A stretch of 64,000 nucleotides of DNA from UBA7236 sp044227505 (GTDB lineage: Bacteria; Bacteroidota; Bacteroidia; Chitinophagales; BACL12): contig JBGAWP010000011.1 in NCBI GenBank assembly GCA_044227505.1, forward strand, positions 1 to 64,000, given 5' to 3'. The position numbers and the translations under genes were made by a program. The stretch's first letter is position 1. Every line of letters starts with the position of its first letter. The notes beneath the pieces are model-generated. The model saw only the letters and a list, made by a program, of their open reading frames with translations, was not told the origin of the DNA and made no database searches. Shown here in pieces: positions 43,044 through 52,293 of the stretch.

Positions 43044-44012
43044 TCACGAAAAAAAACTACGTTCAACACTTAAATCCACCCCGGAATATTCCTTTTGTAA
43101 TTTTTCGATTTTGTCTAACATCTTTAATTTAAATTCTTCGTGCTCTTTTAATTCCGGAAAAAAAGGTTTGTGAAGCATAGCTGTATGAATTTGTTCTAAT
43201 TGCCCTATAAAGGGATAACAAGTTTCATTAATACATACCTTTTTAAATATCTCCCAGATATAATCAACTGCTACCTCATTTGGATGTACCATGTCTTTTG
43301 TATAAAACCGATAATCGCGCAAATCATCAAGCATTATTTCGTAAGAAGGAAAATAATAAATATCTGAAAAATTATGTTTAAGTTGGTGAATAGATTGCAA
43401 TAGAACAGCTTTACTCAGTGCGTTTTCAACGGCTCCATCTTTTAAATGGCGAACCGGACTCAGGGTAAAAATAATTTGTAATGAAGGATATTTTATTTTT
43501 AATTCTCTGATCAGATCGGTCCAATCAGCAACTATTTCTTCAGAGGACAATTGTCTTTTTTCAAATAAAGAAGCGGGCATTTTATGGTTGTTTGCCACTA
43601 CTTTGCCGGTATTTTTTACTGTATACACCAAAGAGGTACCGAATGTAATTATCAGATGTGAACATTTATCCAGAAATATTTTCCCGCTTCGCACAGCATC
43701 ATTCATGCGCCTGATCGCCTCCTCCTTGTCGGGATGCGCACAATTGCTGTGAAAATCAAAACTTCTGAACAAACTGCCATTTTCAAAGATCTCCATAGGA
43801 TTCACCCACAATCCCTTCATTTGCCTTCGAATGGAATTCGCGAGTGAAGGTGGATTAAAAATGATTCCGAAGGGAGTGGAGAGAATATTAAATTTATTAG
43901 TTATCAGTTTTTGTGAAATGTGCTCGGAAAAACAAGAACCAATCAAATACACTTTTGAACTATGATCCATAGTTGAAGGACACGGAGTAACGGGAAACTG
44001 AGTTCTGAACAT
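43044..44012 (-). CDS. GSCFA domain protein
   Basis: A 322-residue cytosolic protein named for its GSCFA motif, here GSCFSEHI near residue 27. Further family signatures: NPPSLANSIRR, a LIITFGTSLVYTV segment, and FTLSPVRHLKDG with the LSPVR-H motif. The family is SGNH-hydrolase-like (Ser in GS, His late), but no substrate is known. In Bacteroidota it is a common single gene. Upstream it diverges from the LMW-PTP-like gene at 44128 by 115 nt. Confidence 0.9.
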   Translation of the reverse strand: MFRTQFPVTPCPSTMDHSSKVYLIGSCFSEHISQKLITNKFNILSTPFGIIFNPPSLANSIRRQMKGLWVNPMEIFENGSLFRSFDFHSNCAHPDKEEAIRRMNDAVRSGKIFLDKCSHLIITFGTSLVYTVKNTGKVVANNHKMPASLFEKRQLSSEEIVADWTDLIRELKIKYPSLQIIFTLSPVRHLKDGAVENALSKAVLLQSIHQLKHNFSDIYYFPSYEIMLDDLRDYRFYTKDMVHPNEVAVDYIWEIFKKVCINETCYPFIGQLEQIHTAMLHKPFFPELKEHEEFKLKMLDKIEKLQKEYSGVDLSVERSFFS

Positions 44013-44127
44013 AATGCTTTCGAAATAGATATTTAAAATAGAGTTTGCAATTTAGTATTATAATTTTATTTTTACAGGGTTAAATCAATGGTTCTATTAA
44101 TTTGCTGTTAAATTAATATACTTATAC

Positions 44128-44529
44128 ATGAACGAATTGTTCCATATTTTGATCAAAAGTGATTCCACAACCGGCCTGGCTGAGATCATGAGTGGCTATT
44201 TGCGGTTTTACAGCGATAACAGGATAAATGTGACAATTTCTGGTAAGAACAGGGTAATTCACCCACTTGCAGAGCAGGTTTTATCAGAAGATGGGATAGA
44301 ATTTGAGCCATTTATTATTTCAAAGAGCGTTATTCATCCAGACTTGACAATCATTATCAATAATAATGCACTCTCAGGTAACACTGAGGACCCATCAGTT
44401 AAACACTATAATTTCAGAAACCCTCTTCTGTCAAGCGACTACGATCAAATTCTTTCAGATTTCAGGACCGTAAGGGAAGAAATTAAAAAGGATTGTATAC
44501 AACTGGTAGGTGAATTGCAATTGGTTTAG
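44128..44529 (+). CDS. Catalytically dead LMW-PTP/ArsC-like protein
   Basis: A 133-residue protein whose layout follows arsenate reductase / low-molecular-weight phosphatase: a start MNELFHILIKSDSTTGLAEIMSGYL matching V-C-x5-R-S-x-AE, then PLAEQVLSEDGIEF in place of PLA-EV-x-E-GI, and FRTVREEIKKDCIQLV matching the C-terminal FRxVRDEI helix. The catalytic Cys and Arg are replaced: Lys10 and Gly16 stand where C-x5-R should be. The protein is therefore unlikely to be a phosphatase or reductase. A phosphoprotein-binding or regulatory role is inference. An intact LMW-PTP is encoded at 53670. Confidence 0.55.
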   Translation: MNELFHILIKSDSTTGLAEIMSGYLRFYSDNRINVTISGKNRVIHPLAEQVLSEDGIEFEPFIISKSVIHPDLTIIINNNALSGNTEDPSVKHYNFRNPLLSSDYDQILSDFRTVREEIKKDCIQLVGELQLV

Positions 44530-44930
44530 TAGATATTTTAATTTATTTAGAATTAAAATATCTGTCAAATTCTCTTAATTACCATTGAGAATTAATTCAC
44601 CTTGGTAATTTTTAAATCCAGATCATTGTTTACTTAATCTTATTTTAATATTATTTCTTGGGATTCAGTATGATACCTTTTCTTCAATGAATATTTTTGC
44701 CATACATATTATTATATGTTTAGTAGAAAGGTTGTGTGAGAAATTACACAACCTTTCATTTTTTAAATCCAACTAAATTTTACAATTAGTTAGCATTCGC
44801 ATAAAACTCTGTTTTTAAGTTTACAGATAACTCACCATTTAATCAGATTATTATAATTTAATATCACAACGGTATTAATACTGCACTTCTACTTTTGCCC
44901 TCATTAATTTCTAACTAAAAAGCAATAACA
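44530..44930. other. Spacer with a lone terminator
   Basis: About 400 bp without a gene. It holds TATTTTTG (a possible -7 element, about 44691-44698) and a strong hairpin terminator (44727-44764). It could be the 3' UTR of the 44128 gene or the site of a short RNA. Confidence 0.45.
44727..44764 (+). terminator. Rho-independent terminator
   Basis: A perfect 11-bp stem (AAAGGTTGTGT with ACACAACCTTT), an 8-nt loop and a T-rich tail after it. It lies about 200 nt beyond the 44128 gene. Confidence 0.85.
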
Positions 44931-47303
44931 ATGAAAAAATTATTACTAGGTTTTCTGACCATCGCGACAGGATTCACCGCGATCAAGGCTCAGGTTGTCA
45001 CCGTAAGTGGTGAAATAACGACCAACACAACGTGGACCAACGACAACATTTATCTTTTAAGTGGTTTTGTTTATGTTGAAGATGGTGCAACACTAACCAT
45101 TGAGGAAGGAACACTAATTAAAGGTGACAAAGCTTCCAAGGGCACTTTAATTATTACTAAAACAGGAAGTATTAATGCAATTGGTACTGAATGTGAACCA
45201 ATTGTTTTTACATCAAATGAACCTGCAGGTACAAGAACTTATGGCGATTGGGGTGGAGTTATCCTATTAGGAGAAGCCCCTATTAATGTTCCCGGCGGAA
45301 GCGCAGTAATTGAAGGTGGAGTTGATACTCCTGAAGGTGATGGAACCTATGGCGGAGCAAATGCATCTGATAACAGTGGTACATTTAAATATGTGCGCAT
45401 CGAATTTGCAGGAATTCCTTTTGTTCCCGGGAATGAAATAAATGGTTTAACAATGGGCGGAGTTGGATCAGGTACCACCATAGATCATATTCAGGTATCT
45501 TATAGTGGTGATGATGCATTTGAATGGTTTGGCGGAACAGTGAATGCCAAATATTTAATTGGATATCGCAACTGGGATGATGAATTTGATACCGATTTTG
45601 GATATTCAGGAAAAGTACAATTTGGTTATGTTTTACGCGATCCGAATGTTGCTGATGTTTCCGGTTCAAATGGTTTTGAATCAGACAATGATGCAACAGG
45701 TTCAGCAAATACTCCGATTTCAAGAGGTTTATTTTCTAACATTACTATTGCCGGTCCTAAAGTAAATACAGGTGATGTAATTAATGTAAATTATAAAAGA
45801 GGTGCTCATCAACGAAGAAATACCATGACATCTATTTATAATTCGATCATTATGGGATATCCTGAAGCTGGATTTAAAATTGAAGGAACGAATACATCTT
45901 TAAATGCCCAGGCTGATAATTTACAATTCAAAAACAATATTCTATCAGGTCATGGTGACGATTATCTTTGCACCACTTGCGATGCCGGATTTAATATTGA
46001 TACATATGGTTCATCAAACGGAAATCAAACTATTCTTTTAAATTCTGGTGTTGGATTAGTTGATGCCTTTAATTTATCAAATCCTGATCCCCGTCCAACT
46101 GCAGGTTCAACACCTACTACTATTGGAACATATTTTGCAGGTTTATTAAGCGATCCTTTCTTTACACCAACCAGTTATGCTGGTGCATTTTCAACATCTG
46201 ATAACTGGACTGATGAATCATGGGTTAATTTTAATCCTCAATCAACAGCTTATAACACTCCCGGAATTAATAATAACCCGACTGTTTCAGGCGTAGTTAG
46301 CAATATGACATGTCCGAATACAGGTTCAATTGATGTTTCAGTATCAGGTGGCGCAGGTGGATATACTTATGTTTGGAGCGATGGCCCAACAACACAAGAT
46401 CGTTCCGGTTTAGCGGCAGGTTCTTATACTGTTACAGTAACAAGTAATGGTTGTTCAGCTGCTTCCACATTTAACGTAGCAGATGTAACAGTTCCAAAAC
46501 CAACAGCCTTAATAGCTTCAAACATTACGCATTGCAGTGTTAAAGTAAGCTGGACAGCTGCATCAGGTGCTGCTACCTATGAAGTTCGTTATAGAATTGC
46601 AGGTGGAGTTTATTCATCACCTTTAAATATAGGTGCTGTCACAAACTATACCTTTATAGGATTAGCTGCAAGCACAAGTTATGACTTTCAGGTAAGATCT
46701 AAATGTGCTACGTCAGAAAAAAGTGCCTGGGCCAAAAAAACTACTTCTACAGTTGTTTGTGGTCAAGTAACAGGTGTTACTGCATCAAGTATCACCGCCA
46801 GCTCTGCAGTTATTAACTGGGCTGATGCTTGTGGAACTAATAACTACACTGTTCAATATCGTAAATTCCCATTAAAACCGTGGACTTCTTTACCAACCGC
46901 ATTTACAACCACAAAAACTATAACAGGTTTACTTGCTTCCACAACTTACGAAGTACGTATTATAACTAATTGTGGTGGTGGTGCTTCAACTCCAACTGCC
47001 TTCATTTCATTTACAACATTGCCATTCCGTGCAGAAAATAATGTTATTGTTGATGAGAATTTAGTTCAGATCAACCCTAATCCTGCATCTGAAAATGTTG
47101 CATTGACAATTGAAGCAAATGCAACTGTAAATGTTTCCATCGTTAATATGGTTGGACAAGTTGTATATGAAAATACTAATTTAACTGTTGATGGTTTCTC
47201 AACCATCAATCTTTCTGTAAACAATTTAGAATCAGGAATCTATTTGGTAAATGTAAATGGTGACAATGTGAATGTTACCAAAGAGTTAGTAATAAGTAAA
47301 TAA
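44931..47303 (+). CDS. Secreted beta-helix-like T9SS protein with FN3 domains
   Basis: A 790-residue protein with a signal peptide (MKKLLLGFLTIATGFTAIKAQ). The N-terminal 330 residues are a repeated beta-rich domain: YVEDGATLTIEEGTLIKGDK, YGDWGGVILLGEAPINVPGG, FEWFGGTVNAKYLIGYRNWD. It is shared at high identity with the protein at 50324. A SprB-like segment (SGGAGGYTYVWSDG) and two fibronectin type III domains (WTAASGAATYEVRYR, ITASSAVINWADACG) follow, then a type A T9SS domain (INPNPASENVALTI). It is upstream of a TonB-dependent receptor. The ligand is unknown; a surface-binding role is inference. Confidence 0.82.
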   Translation: MKKLLLGFLTIATGFTAIKAQVVTVSGEITTNTTWTNDNIYLLSGFVYVEDGATLTIEEGTLIKGDKASKGTLIITKTGSINAIGTECEPIVFTSNEPAGTRTYGDWGGVILLGEAPINVPGGSAVIEGGVDTPEGDGTYGGANASDNSGTFKYVRIEFAGIPFVPGNEINGLTMGGVGSGTTIDHIQVSYSGDDAFEWFGGTVNAKYLIGYRNWDDEFDTDFGYSGKVQFGYVLRDPNVADVSGSNGFESDNDATGSANTPISRGLFSNITIAGPKVNTGDVINVNYKRGAHQRRNTMTSIYNSIIMGYPEAGFKIEGTNTSLNAQADNLQFKNNILSGHGDDYLCTTCDAGFNIDTYGSSNGNQTILLNSGVGLVDAFNLSNPDPRPTAGSTPTTIGTYFAGLLSDPFFTPTSYAGAFSTSDNWTDESWVNFNPQSTAYNTPGINNNPTVSGVVSNMTCPNTGSIDVSVSGGAGGYTYVWSDGPTTQDRSGLAAGSYTVTVTSNGCSAASTFNVADVTVPKPTALIASNITHCSVKVSWTAASGAATYEVRYRIAGGVYSSPLNIGAVTNYTFIGLAASTSYDFQVRSKCATSEKSAWAKKTTSTVVCGQVTGVTASSITASSAVINWADACGTNNYTVQYRKFPLKPWTSLPTAFTTTKTITGLLASTTYEVRIITNCGGGASTPTAFISFTTLPFRAENNVIVDENLVQINPNPASENVALTIEANATVNVSIVNMVGQVVYENTNLTVDGFSTINLSVNNLESGIYLVNVNGDNVNVTKELVISK

Positions 47304-47326
47304 AATGTTAATTGCAGTATGATTGT

Positions 47327-47358
47327 AAGCCTCCCGAATTAGTACGGGAGGCTTTTTT
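47327..47358 (+). terminator. Terminator after the first beta-helix protein
   Basis: AAGCCTCCCG and CGGGAGGCTT form a perfect 10-bp stem with an 8-nt loop and TTTTTTG after it. It separates this gene from the receptor gene, so the latter probably has its own promoter. Confidence 0.92.
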
Positions 47359-47445
47359 GTTTACATTCGATTTATGTTTAACTAATGTTACAATAAAGAT
47401 TAGGTAACATTAAAGCGAGTTCTTTGCATATAAATAAATAATAGT

Positions 47446-50313
47446 ATGTCAAGGAATCTTAAAATTGCATTTTTCCTAATTATTTCAGGTATTTCCGCCA
47501 ATAATTTTGCTCAGTCAGGCACAATAGCCGGAGTAATAATTGATGCTGATAATTCTGAAACATTAATTGGTGCTACTGTTAATGTTGAAAATGCGGCAGG
47601 TTTTATTACGGGAACAGATATTGACGGGAGATATAATATTTCGGGATTAAATTCAGGCACTTATACACTAAAAATAACTTATGTTTCTTATGAAACAAAA
47701 ATAATAGAGGGCGTTAATGTAGAAAATAATAAAGTAACCACAGTTGATATTGCATTAAATACGGAATTTAAAAGTGCATTGGGAGATTCCCTTCAGCTGA
47801 TCATTAAAGGGAAACCCGGGCAGGAAACGATCAATGCAGTTTTAACGATTCAAAAAAACAATATTGGTCCCTCAGAGGTGTTATCACGAGATGTTATTTC
47901 TCGTTCTCCGGCAAAAACCACCGGCGATGCATTAAAAATGATGAGTGCAACTTCCATTGTTGATCAAAAATTTGTAGTGATACGCGGGTTAAGCGATAGA
48001 TATAATCTTGCACTTGTTAATGGAAATTTATTGCCAAGTACAGAACCCGACAGAAAAACATTTGCTTTCGATTTGTTCCCTTCTGCAATGCTGGATAATT
48101 TAATTGTGTATAAATCAGCTCAACCGAATTTGCCGGGAGATTTTGCAGGTGGAATTATTTCGATGAATACCAGAGATATACCTGATCAAAACTTCTTTTC
48201 CATTTCAGCAGGTGTGGGTTATAATACAATTAGCACATTTAAAGAATATTATAGTTATACCGGAGGCAAAACGGATTGGCTGGGAATTGATGACGGAATA
48301 CGTCAGTTACCGGATGCATTTCCTGCCACACGAGATGAATTCGTTGATATTCCACTTGAAGAAAAAGCAAACCTGGGCAAAGAATTTTCGCCATGGGGGG
48401 CTTTTAGCAATCCATCGGCACCGGTTGACCAAAGCTATCAATTATCGGGTGGTTTGATTAAAAAATTAAAAGGAGCAGGCGAATTTGGGTTGATTGGAGC
48501 ATTAACTTACAATAATTCCTTTGTTACAAATCTTTCTGAGCGCAAAGATTTTGATAATGAGACCACACCGCTTTATGAATATGAGGATGAACAATTTAAA
48601 AACAACATTTTATGGGGTGGATTATTTAATCTTTCCTTTAAAGCAAACGATAATAATAAGTTCACTTTAAAAAATTCTTATTCTGTTAATTCAACGGATA
48701 TTACAACAATGCGAAGCGGAATTAATTATTCAAAGGCAGCATATGTTCAGAACGAATATTATTATTTCAGTTCAAATCAATTATTTTCCACTATTTTAGG
48801 AGGAGATCATTACTTACCGGGATCAAAATTAAAAGCGAAATGGGGTGTTGGTGTAAATACACTTGTGCGTGATCAACCAAACTATAGAACTGTTAATTAC
48901 TTAAAAAACATTACGCCTGCATTTGAGGGAGATACTTCTTTTCAAACATCGCCTTCTCCCTTTGCATCACCCGATAATATGGGAATATTTTATTCTTATA
49001 TGGATGAACAAACCTATTCTGCAAATTTAGACCTTACGTATCCATTTCTTATTGGCGAAACAAAACAAACACTCGGATTCGGAGGAGGATATATGTTGAA
49101 AGACAGAGTATTTAATGCACGCAGCATGGGAGTTGCAACATCAAACGACATATTTTTTAATCCAAATTATTTTGCAATTGTTGCAATGTCGCCGGCCGAT
49201 CAATTTGCTCCGGAAAATTTTTCAGATAGTTTATATTATATAGATGAAACAACGAACGCATCTGATAGTTATACAGCGCAACAAACAAATAAATCAGCAT
49301 ATATTATGCTGGATAATAAAGTTGGAAAAGATCTTAGAATTGTTTGGGGTGTTCGCAGCGAATTTTTTGTACAAACCTTAAGTTCGTTTGAATATACAGC
49401 CAATCCAAATCCGGAACCCATTGAAGTAAATACCGCTGAAACGGATAGTCTTGGATTGCGATTTGATCTGCTGCCTTCCATAAATATTACCTATGCGTTA
49501 AATGAAAAATCCAATATTCGGGTTTCCGGGTATAAAACAGTAGCACGTCCGGAATTAAGAGAATTAGCACCTTTTGGTTTTTATGATATAGAAACCAATT
49601 CCAGTATCATTGGAAATCCTTCATTACTTGCAACCGATATCTATAATGCAGATATTAAAGCCGAACATTTTTTCGGAGCTGGCCAAATTATTTCTGCAGG
49701 TGTATTTTATAAAAGATTTATTAATCCAATAGGGCAGCGATTCTTTTTTGGAACTGCACGTGAATTAAAACCTGTAAATGATTCTTTGGCAACAGTATAT
49801 GGGGTAGAATTTGAAATGCGTAAAAATTTAGCATTTATTAACCGCAGCGCAAAAGTTCTGGAGCAATTTACTTTCAGCACTAACCTGTCACTTATCAGAT
49901 TTAACACCTTATTACATGTAGCCGATACAGCACTGGCCGGAACTTCTGAAAGACAATTGCAAGGCCAGTCCGATTATGTAATGAATTTTGGCCTTACATA
50001 TATTAACCCTGATAACGGATTATCTGTTACAGCCTTATTTAATCAGATAGGCCGCAGAATTTCTGAATACGGAAATGCACAATACGATAATATCTATGAA
50101 AATCCAAGACCTCTTTTTGATGCCCAGATATCAATTCCTTTCCTCGATGAAAAAGGTTCTGTTAAAATAAATGTGAGTGATCTTTTAAATAAAAATGCAA
50201 TCTTTTATCAGGATCTTGATGAGGATGGAAAATATGATGAAAACATAGACAACACTATTCGGAGCATCGACAGCGGTGCAAAAGTATCATTATCTATTAA
50301 TTACAAATTTTAA
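47446..50313 (+). CDS. TonB-dependent outer membrane receptor
   Basis: A 955-residue receptor with a signal peptide (MSRNLKIAFFLIISGISANNFAQ). A carboxypeptidase-like regulatory domain follows (GTIAGVIIDADNSETLIGATV, about 25-110). The plug has SAKTTGDALKMMSATSIVDQ-like, IRGLSDRYNLALVNG and GDFAGGIISMNTRD phrases. A beta-barrel fills the rest and ends with SINYKF, the usual terminal aromatic. No SusD-type partner is present, which sets it apart from SusCD nutrient systems. It lies between two paralogous secreted T9SS proteins; the gene ends 10 nt before the second. Substrate unknown; energy would come from ExbBD. Confidence 0.9.
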   Translation: MSRNLKIAFFLIISGISANNFAQSGTIAGVIIDADNSETLIGATVNVENAAGFITGTDIDGRYNISGLNSGTYTLKITYVSYETKIIEGVNVENNKVTTVDIALNTEFKSALGDSLQLIIKGKPGQETINAVLTIQKNNIGPSEVLSRDVISRSPAKTTGDALKMMSATSIVDQKFVVIRGLSDRYNLALVNGNLLPSTEPDRKTFAFDLFPSAMLDNLIVYKSAQPNLPGDFAGGIISMNTRDIPDQNFFSISAGVGYNTISTFKEYYSYTGGKTDWLGIDDGIRQLPDAFPATRDEFVDIPLEEKANLGKEFSPWGAFSNPSAPVDQSYQLSGGLIKKLKGAGEFGLIGALTYNNSFVTNLSERKDFDNETTPLYEYEDEQFKNNILWGGLFNLSFKANDNNKFTLKNSYSVNSTDITTMRSGINYSKAAYVQNEYYYFSSNQLFSTILGGDHYLPGSKLKAKWGVGVNTLVRDQPNYRTVNYLKNITPAFEGDTSFQTSPSPFASPDNMGIFYSYMDEQTYSANLDLTYPFLIGETKQTLGFGGGYMLKDRVFNARSMGVATSNDIFFNPNYFAIVAMSPADQFAPENFSDSLYYIDETTNASDSYTAQQTNKSAYIMLDNKVGKDLRIVWGVRSEFFVQTLSSFEYTANPNPEPIEVNTAETDSLGLRFDLLPSINITYALNEKSNIRVSGYKTVARPELRELAPFGFYDIETNSSIIGNPSLLATDIYNADIKAEHFFGAGQIISAGVFYKRFINPIGQRFFFGTARELKPVNDSLATVYGVEFEMRKNLAFINRSAKVLEQFTFSTNLSLIRFNTLLHVADTALAGTSERQLQGQSDYVMNFGLTYINPDNGLSVTALFNQIGRRISEYGNAQYDNIYENPRPLFDAQISIPFLDEKGSVKINVSDLLNKNAIFYQDLDEDGKYDENIDNTIRSIDSGAKVSLSINYKF

Positions 50314-50323
50314 AACTAGTATT

Positions 50324-52192
50324 ATGAAAAAACTGCAATTAACATTAACAATTTTCTCCTTGCTGTTTATTACAGCATTTACAAACGCACAATTACCTAC
50401 CTACACTTTATCAGGTGAAATTTCCGGCATCACAAGAAATCTTGTGAATGATACCGTGTATATTTTAAATGGTTTTGTTTATGTGGAAGACGGCGCAACA
50501 TTAAATATTGAGCCGGGAACTATCATTCGTGGTGATAAAGATTCAAAAGGAACTTTGATCATAACACGAGGTTCAAAAATTTATGCAAATGGTACTGTCG
50601 ACCAGCCGATAGTTTTCACCAGTAATCAGGCAGAAGGTGCAAGAAATTATGGCGACTGGGGTGGCTTGATCATTTTAGGTGATGCGCCGATCAATGTACC
50701 GGGTGGTGTAGCTGTAATTGAAGGTGGTGTTGATACACCGGAAGGTGATGCTTCTTATGGCGGAGCAAATGCTGCGGATAATTCAGGTGCACTGGTTTAT
50801 GTGCGTATTGAATATCCAGGCATCGCATTTGTTCCCGGAAATGAGATCAATGGCCTTACTTGCGGAGGCGTTGGTAACGGAACAATTATAGATCATGTGA
50901 TGGTGAGTCGCTCTGGTGATGATGCATTTGAATTTTTTGGAGGAACAGTGAATGCCAATTATTTAATTGCTCACAATACCTATGACGACGATTTTGATAC
51001 TGACTTTGGATTTTCAGGAAAGATTCAATTCGGCTTAGTAAAACGCGATCCTAATTTTGCGGATGTATCCGGTTCAAATGGTTTTGAAAGTGATAACGAT
51101 GCAACAGGAAGTACAAATTCGCCTCAAACAAATCCAACTTTTAGTAATATTACTGTTATAGGTGCAATTCAAAATGCCGGAGATATTATTAATGTAAATT
51201 ACAAACGCGGCGCCCATTTACGCAGAAATACTTCTACTGATATTTTTAATTCCGTAATTGTAGGTTACCCTAGCGGATTAATGATCGACGGTGCATTATG
51301 TGAAGCAAGTGCTTTAGCAAATACGCTTAAAGTACAAAATACCGTAATTGCAGGTCACAATAATGATTTTGAAGTAGCCGTGGGAAGCACCTTTGATGCA
51401 GCAGCATGGTTTAATACGCCTGCTTATAGTAATACTATATATGATCTCAGCAGCGATATTATGTTAACAGATGCATATAATGTTACATCACCTAATTGTG
51501 TACCGATGCCGGGATCTCCATTATTAACAGGTGCATCGTTTGCAGCACCGGAATTAGCAGGATTTACAAATGTAGCTTATCGCGGTGCATTTGGTGCTTT
51601 GAACTGGACATCTTGTTGGGCTAACTGGGATCCGCAAAATACAAATTATGGTGAGGTACCGGGAACAATCGCACCTGCAATATCATCTTTTACATATGAT
51701 AATTCGGGGCTGACTGTAACCTTTGTAAATACTTCATCAAATGCAGTTTCTTATTTGTGGGATTTTGGGGATCCATTATCTGATCTTGATTTTAGCACCG
51801 AAGCAAATCCAACATATACCTATACCGATCTTGGTATTTTTAATGTGACATTAACTGCTGTTGGTACTTGTGCCGATGTGAATGTTTCTGAACAACAACT
51901 CAACTTTTCCGTCGCAATATCAGATTTAACCGGAATTAATGCAATTAGTATTTATCCAAACCCTGCGTCTGATGTAATTAATACAAATATAATTGCTTCC
52001 GAAAATTTTGATGCGATAATTTCGGTGCTTGATATTACAGGAAAAGTAATTCTGCCTGTATTAAATAAATCAATAATAAAGGGTGATAATAATTTGATGA
52101 TAAATACCAATTCATTATCATCAGGACTATATTTCATATCCGTATCAAACGGAGTTGAACAATCCATACAAAAAATACTCATAACAAAATAA
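50324..52192 (+). CDS. Paralogous beta-helix-like T9SS protein with PKD domain
   Basis: A 622-residue secreted protein. I use the ATG at 50324 (MKKLQLTLTIFSLLFITAFTNAQ); the longer frame overlaps the receptor gene. Residues 25-350 resemble the N-terminal domain of the 44931 protein almost phrase by phrase (VYVEDGATLNIEPGTIIRGDK, RNYGDWGGLIILGDAPINVP, GDIINVNYKRGAHLRRNT). A PKD domain (VSYLWDFGDPLSDLDF) follows, then a type A T9SS domain (ISIYPNPASDVIN). The start is only 10 nt after the receptor stop, so the two are co-transcribed. The recent duplication and the shared receptor suggest a joint function at the cell surface. Confidence 0.85.
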   Translation: MKKLQLTLTIFSLLFITAFTNAQLPTYTLSGEISGITRNLVNDTVYILNGFVYVEDGATLNIEPGTIIRGDKDSKGTLIITRGSKIYANGTVDQPIVFTSNQAEGARNYGDWGGLIILGDAPINVPGGVAVIEGGVDTPEGDASYGGANAADNSGALVYVRIEYPGIAFVPGNEINGLTCGGVGNGTIIDHVMVSRSGDDAFEFFGGTVNANYLIAHNTYDDDFDTDFGFSGKIQFGLVKRDPNFADVSGSNGFESDNDATGSTNSPQTNPTFSNITVIGAIQNAGDIINVNYKRGAHLRRNTSTDIFNSVIVGYPSGLMIDGALCEASALANTLKVQNTVIAGHNNDFEVAVGSTFDAAAWFNTPAYSNTIYDLSSDIMLTDAYNVTSPNCVPMPGSPLLTGASFAAPELAGFTNVAYRGAFGALNWTSCWANWDPQNTNYGEVPGTIAPAISSFTYDNSGLTVTFVNTSSNAVSYLWDFGDPLSDLDFSTEANPTYTYTDLGIFNVTLTAVGTCADVNVSEQQLNFSVAISDLTGINAISIYPNPASDVINTNIIASENFDAIISVLDITGKVILPVLNKSIIKGDNNLMINTNSLSSGLYFISVSNGVEQSIQKILITK

Positions 52193-52212
52193 TAATAAAA
52201 TTTCGTTTAACA

Positions 52213-52243
52213 GACCCGGCAGAGTAATTTGCCGGGTTTTTTT
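52213..52243 (+). terminator. Terminator of the receptor operon
   Basis: ACCCGGCA and TGCCGGGT form an 8-bp stem with an 8-nt loop, then seven T residues. Confidence 0.88.
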
Positions 52244-52293
52244 GTTCCTATTTGCTACCTTAGTGTTTTGTATTAAATACAAATCAGGTAAAA

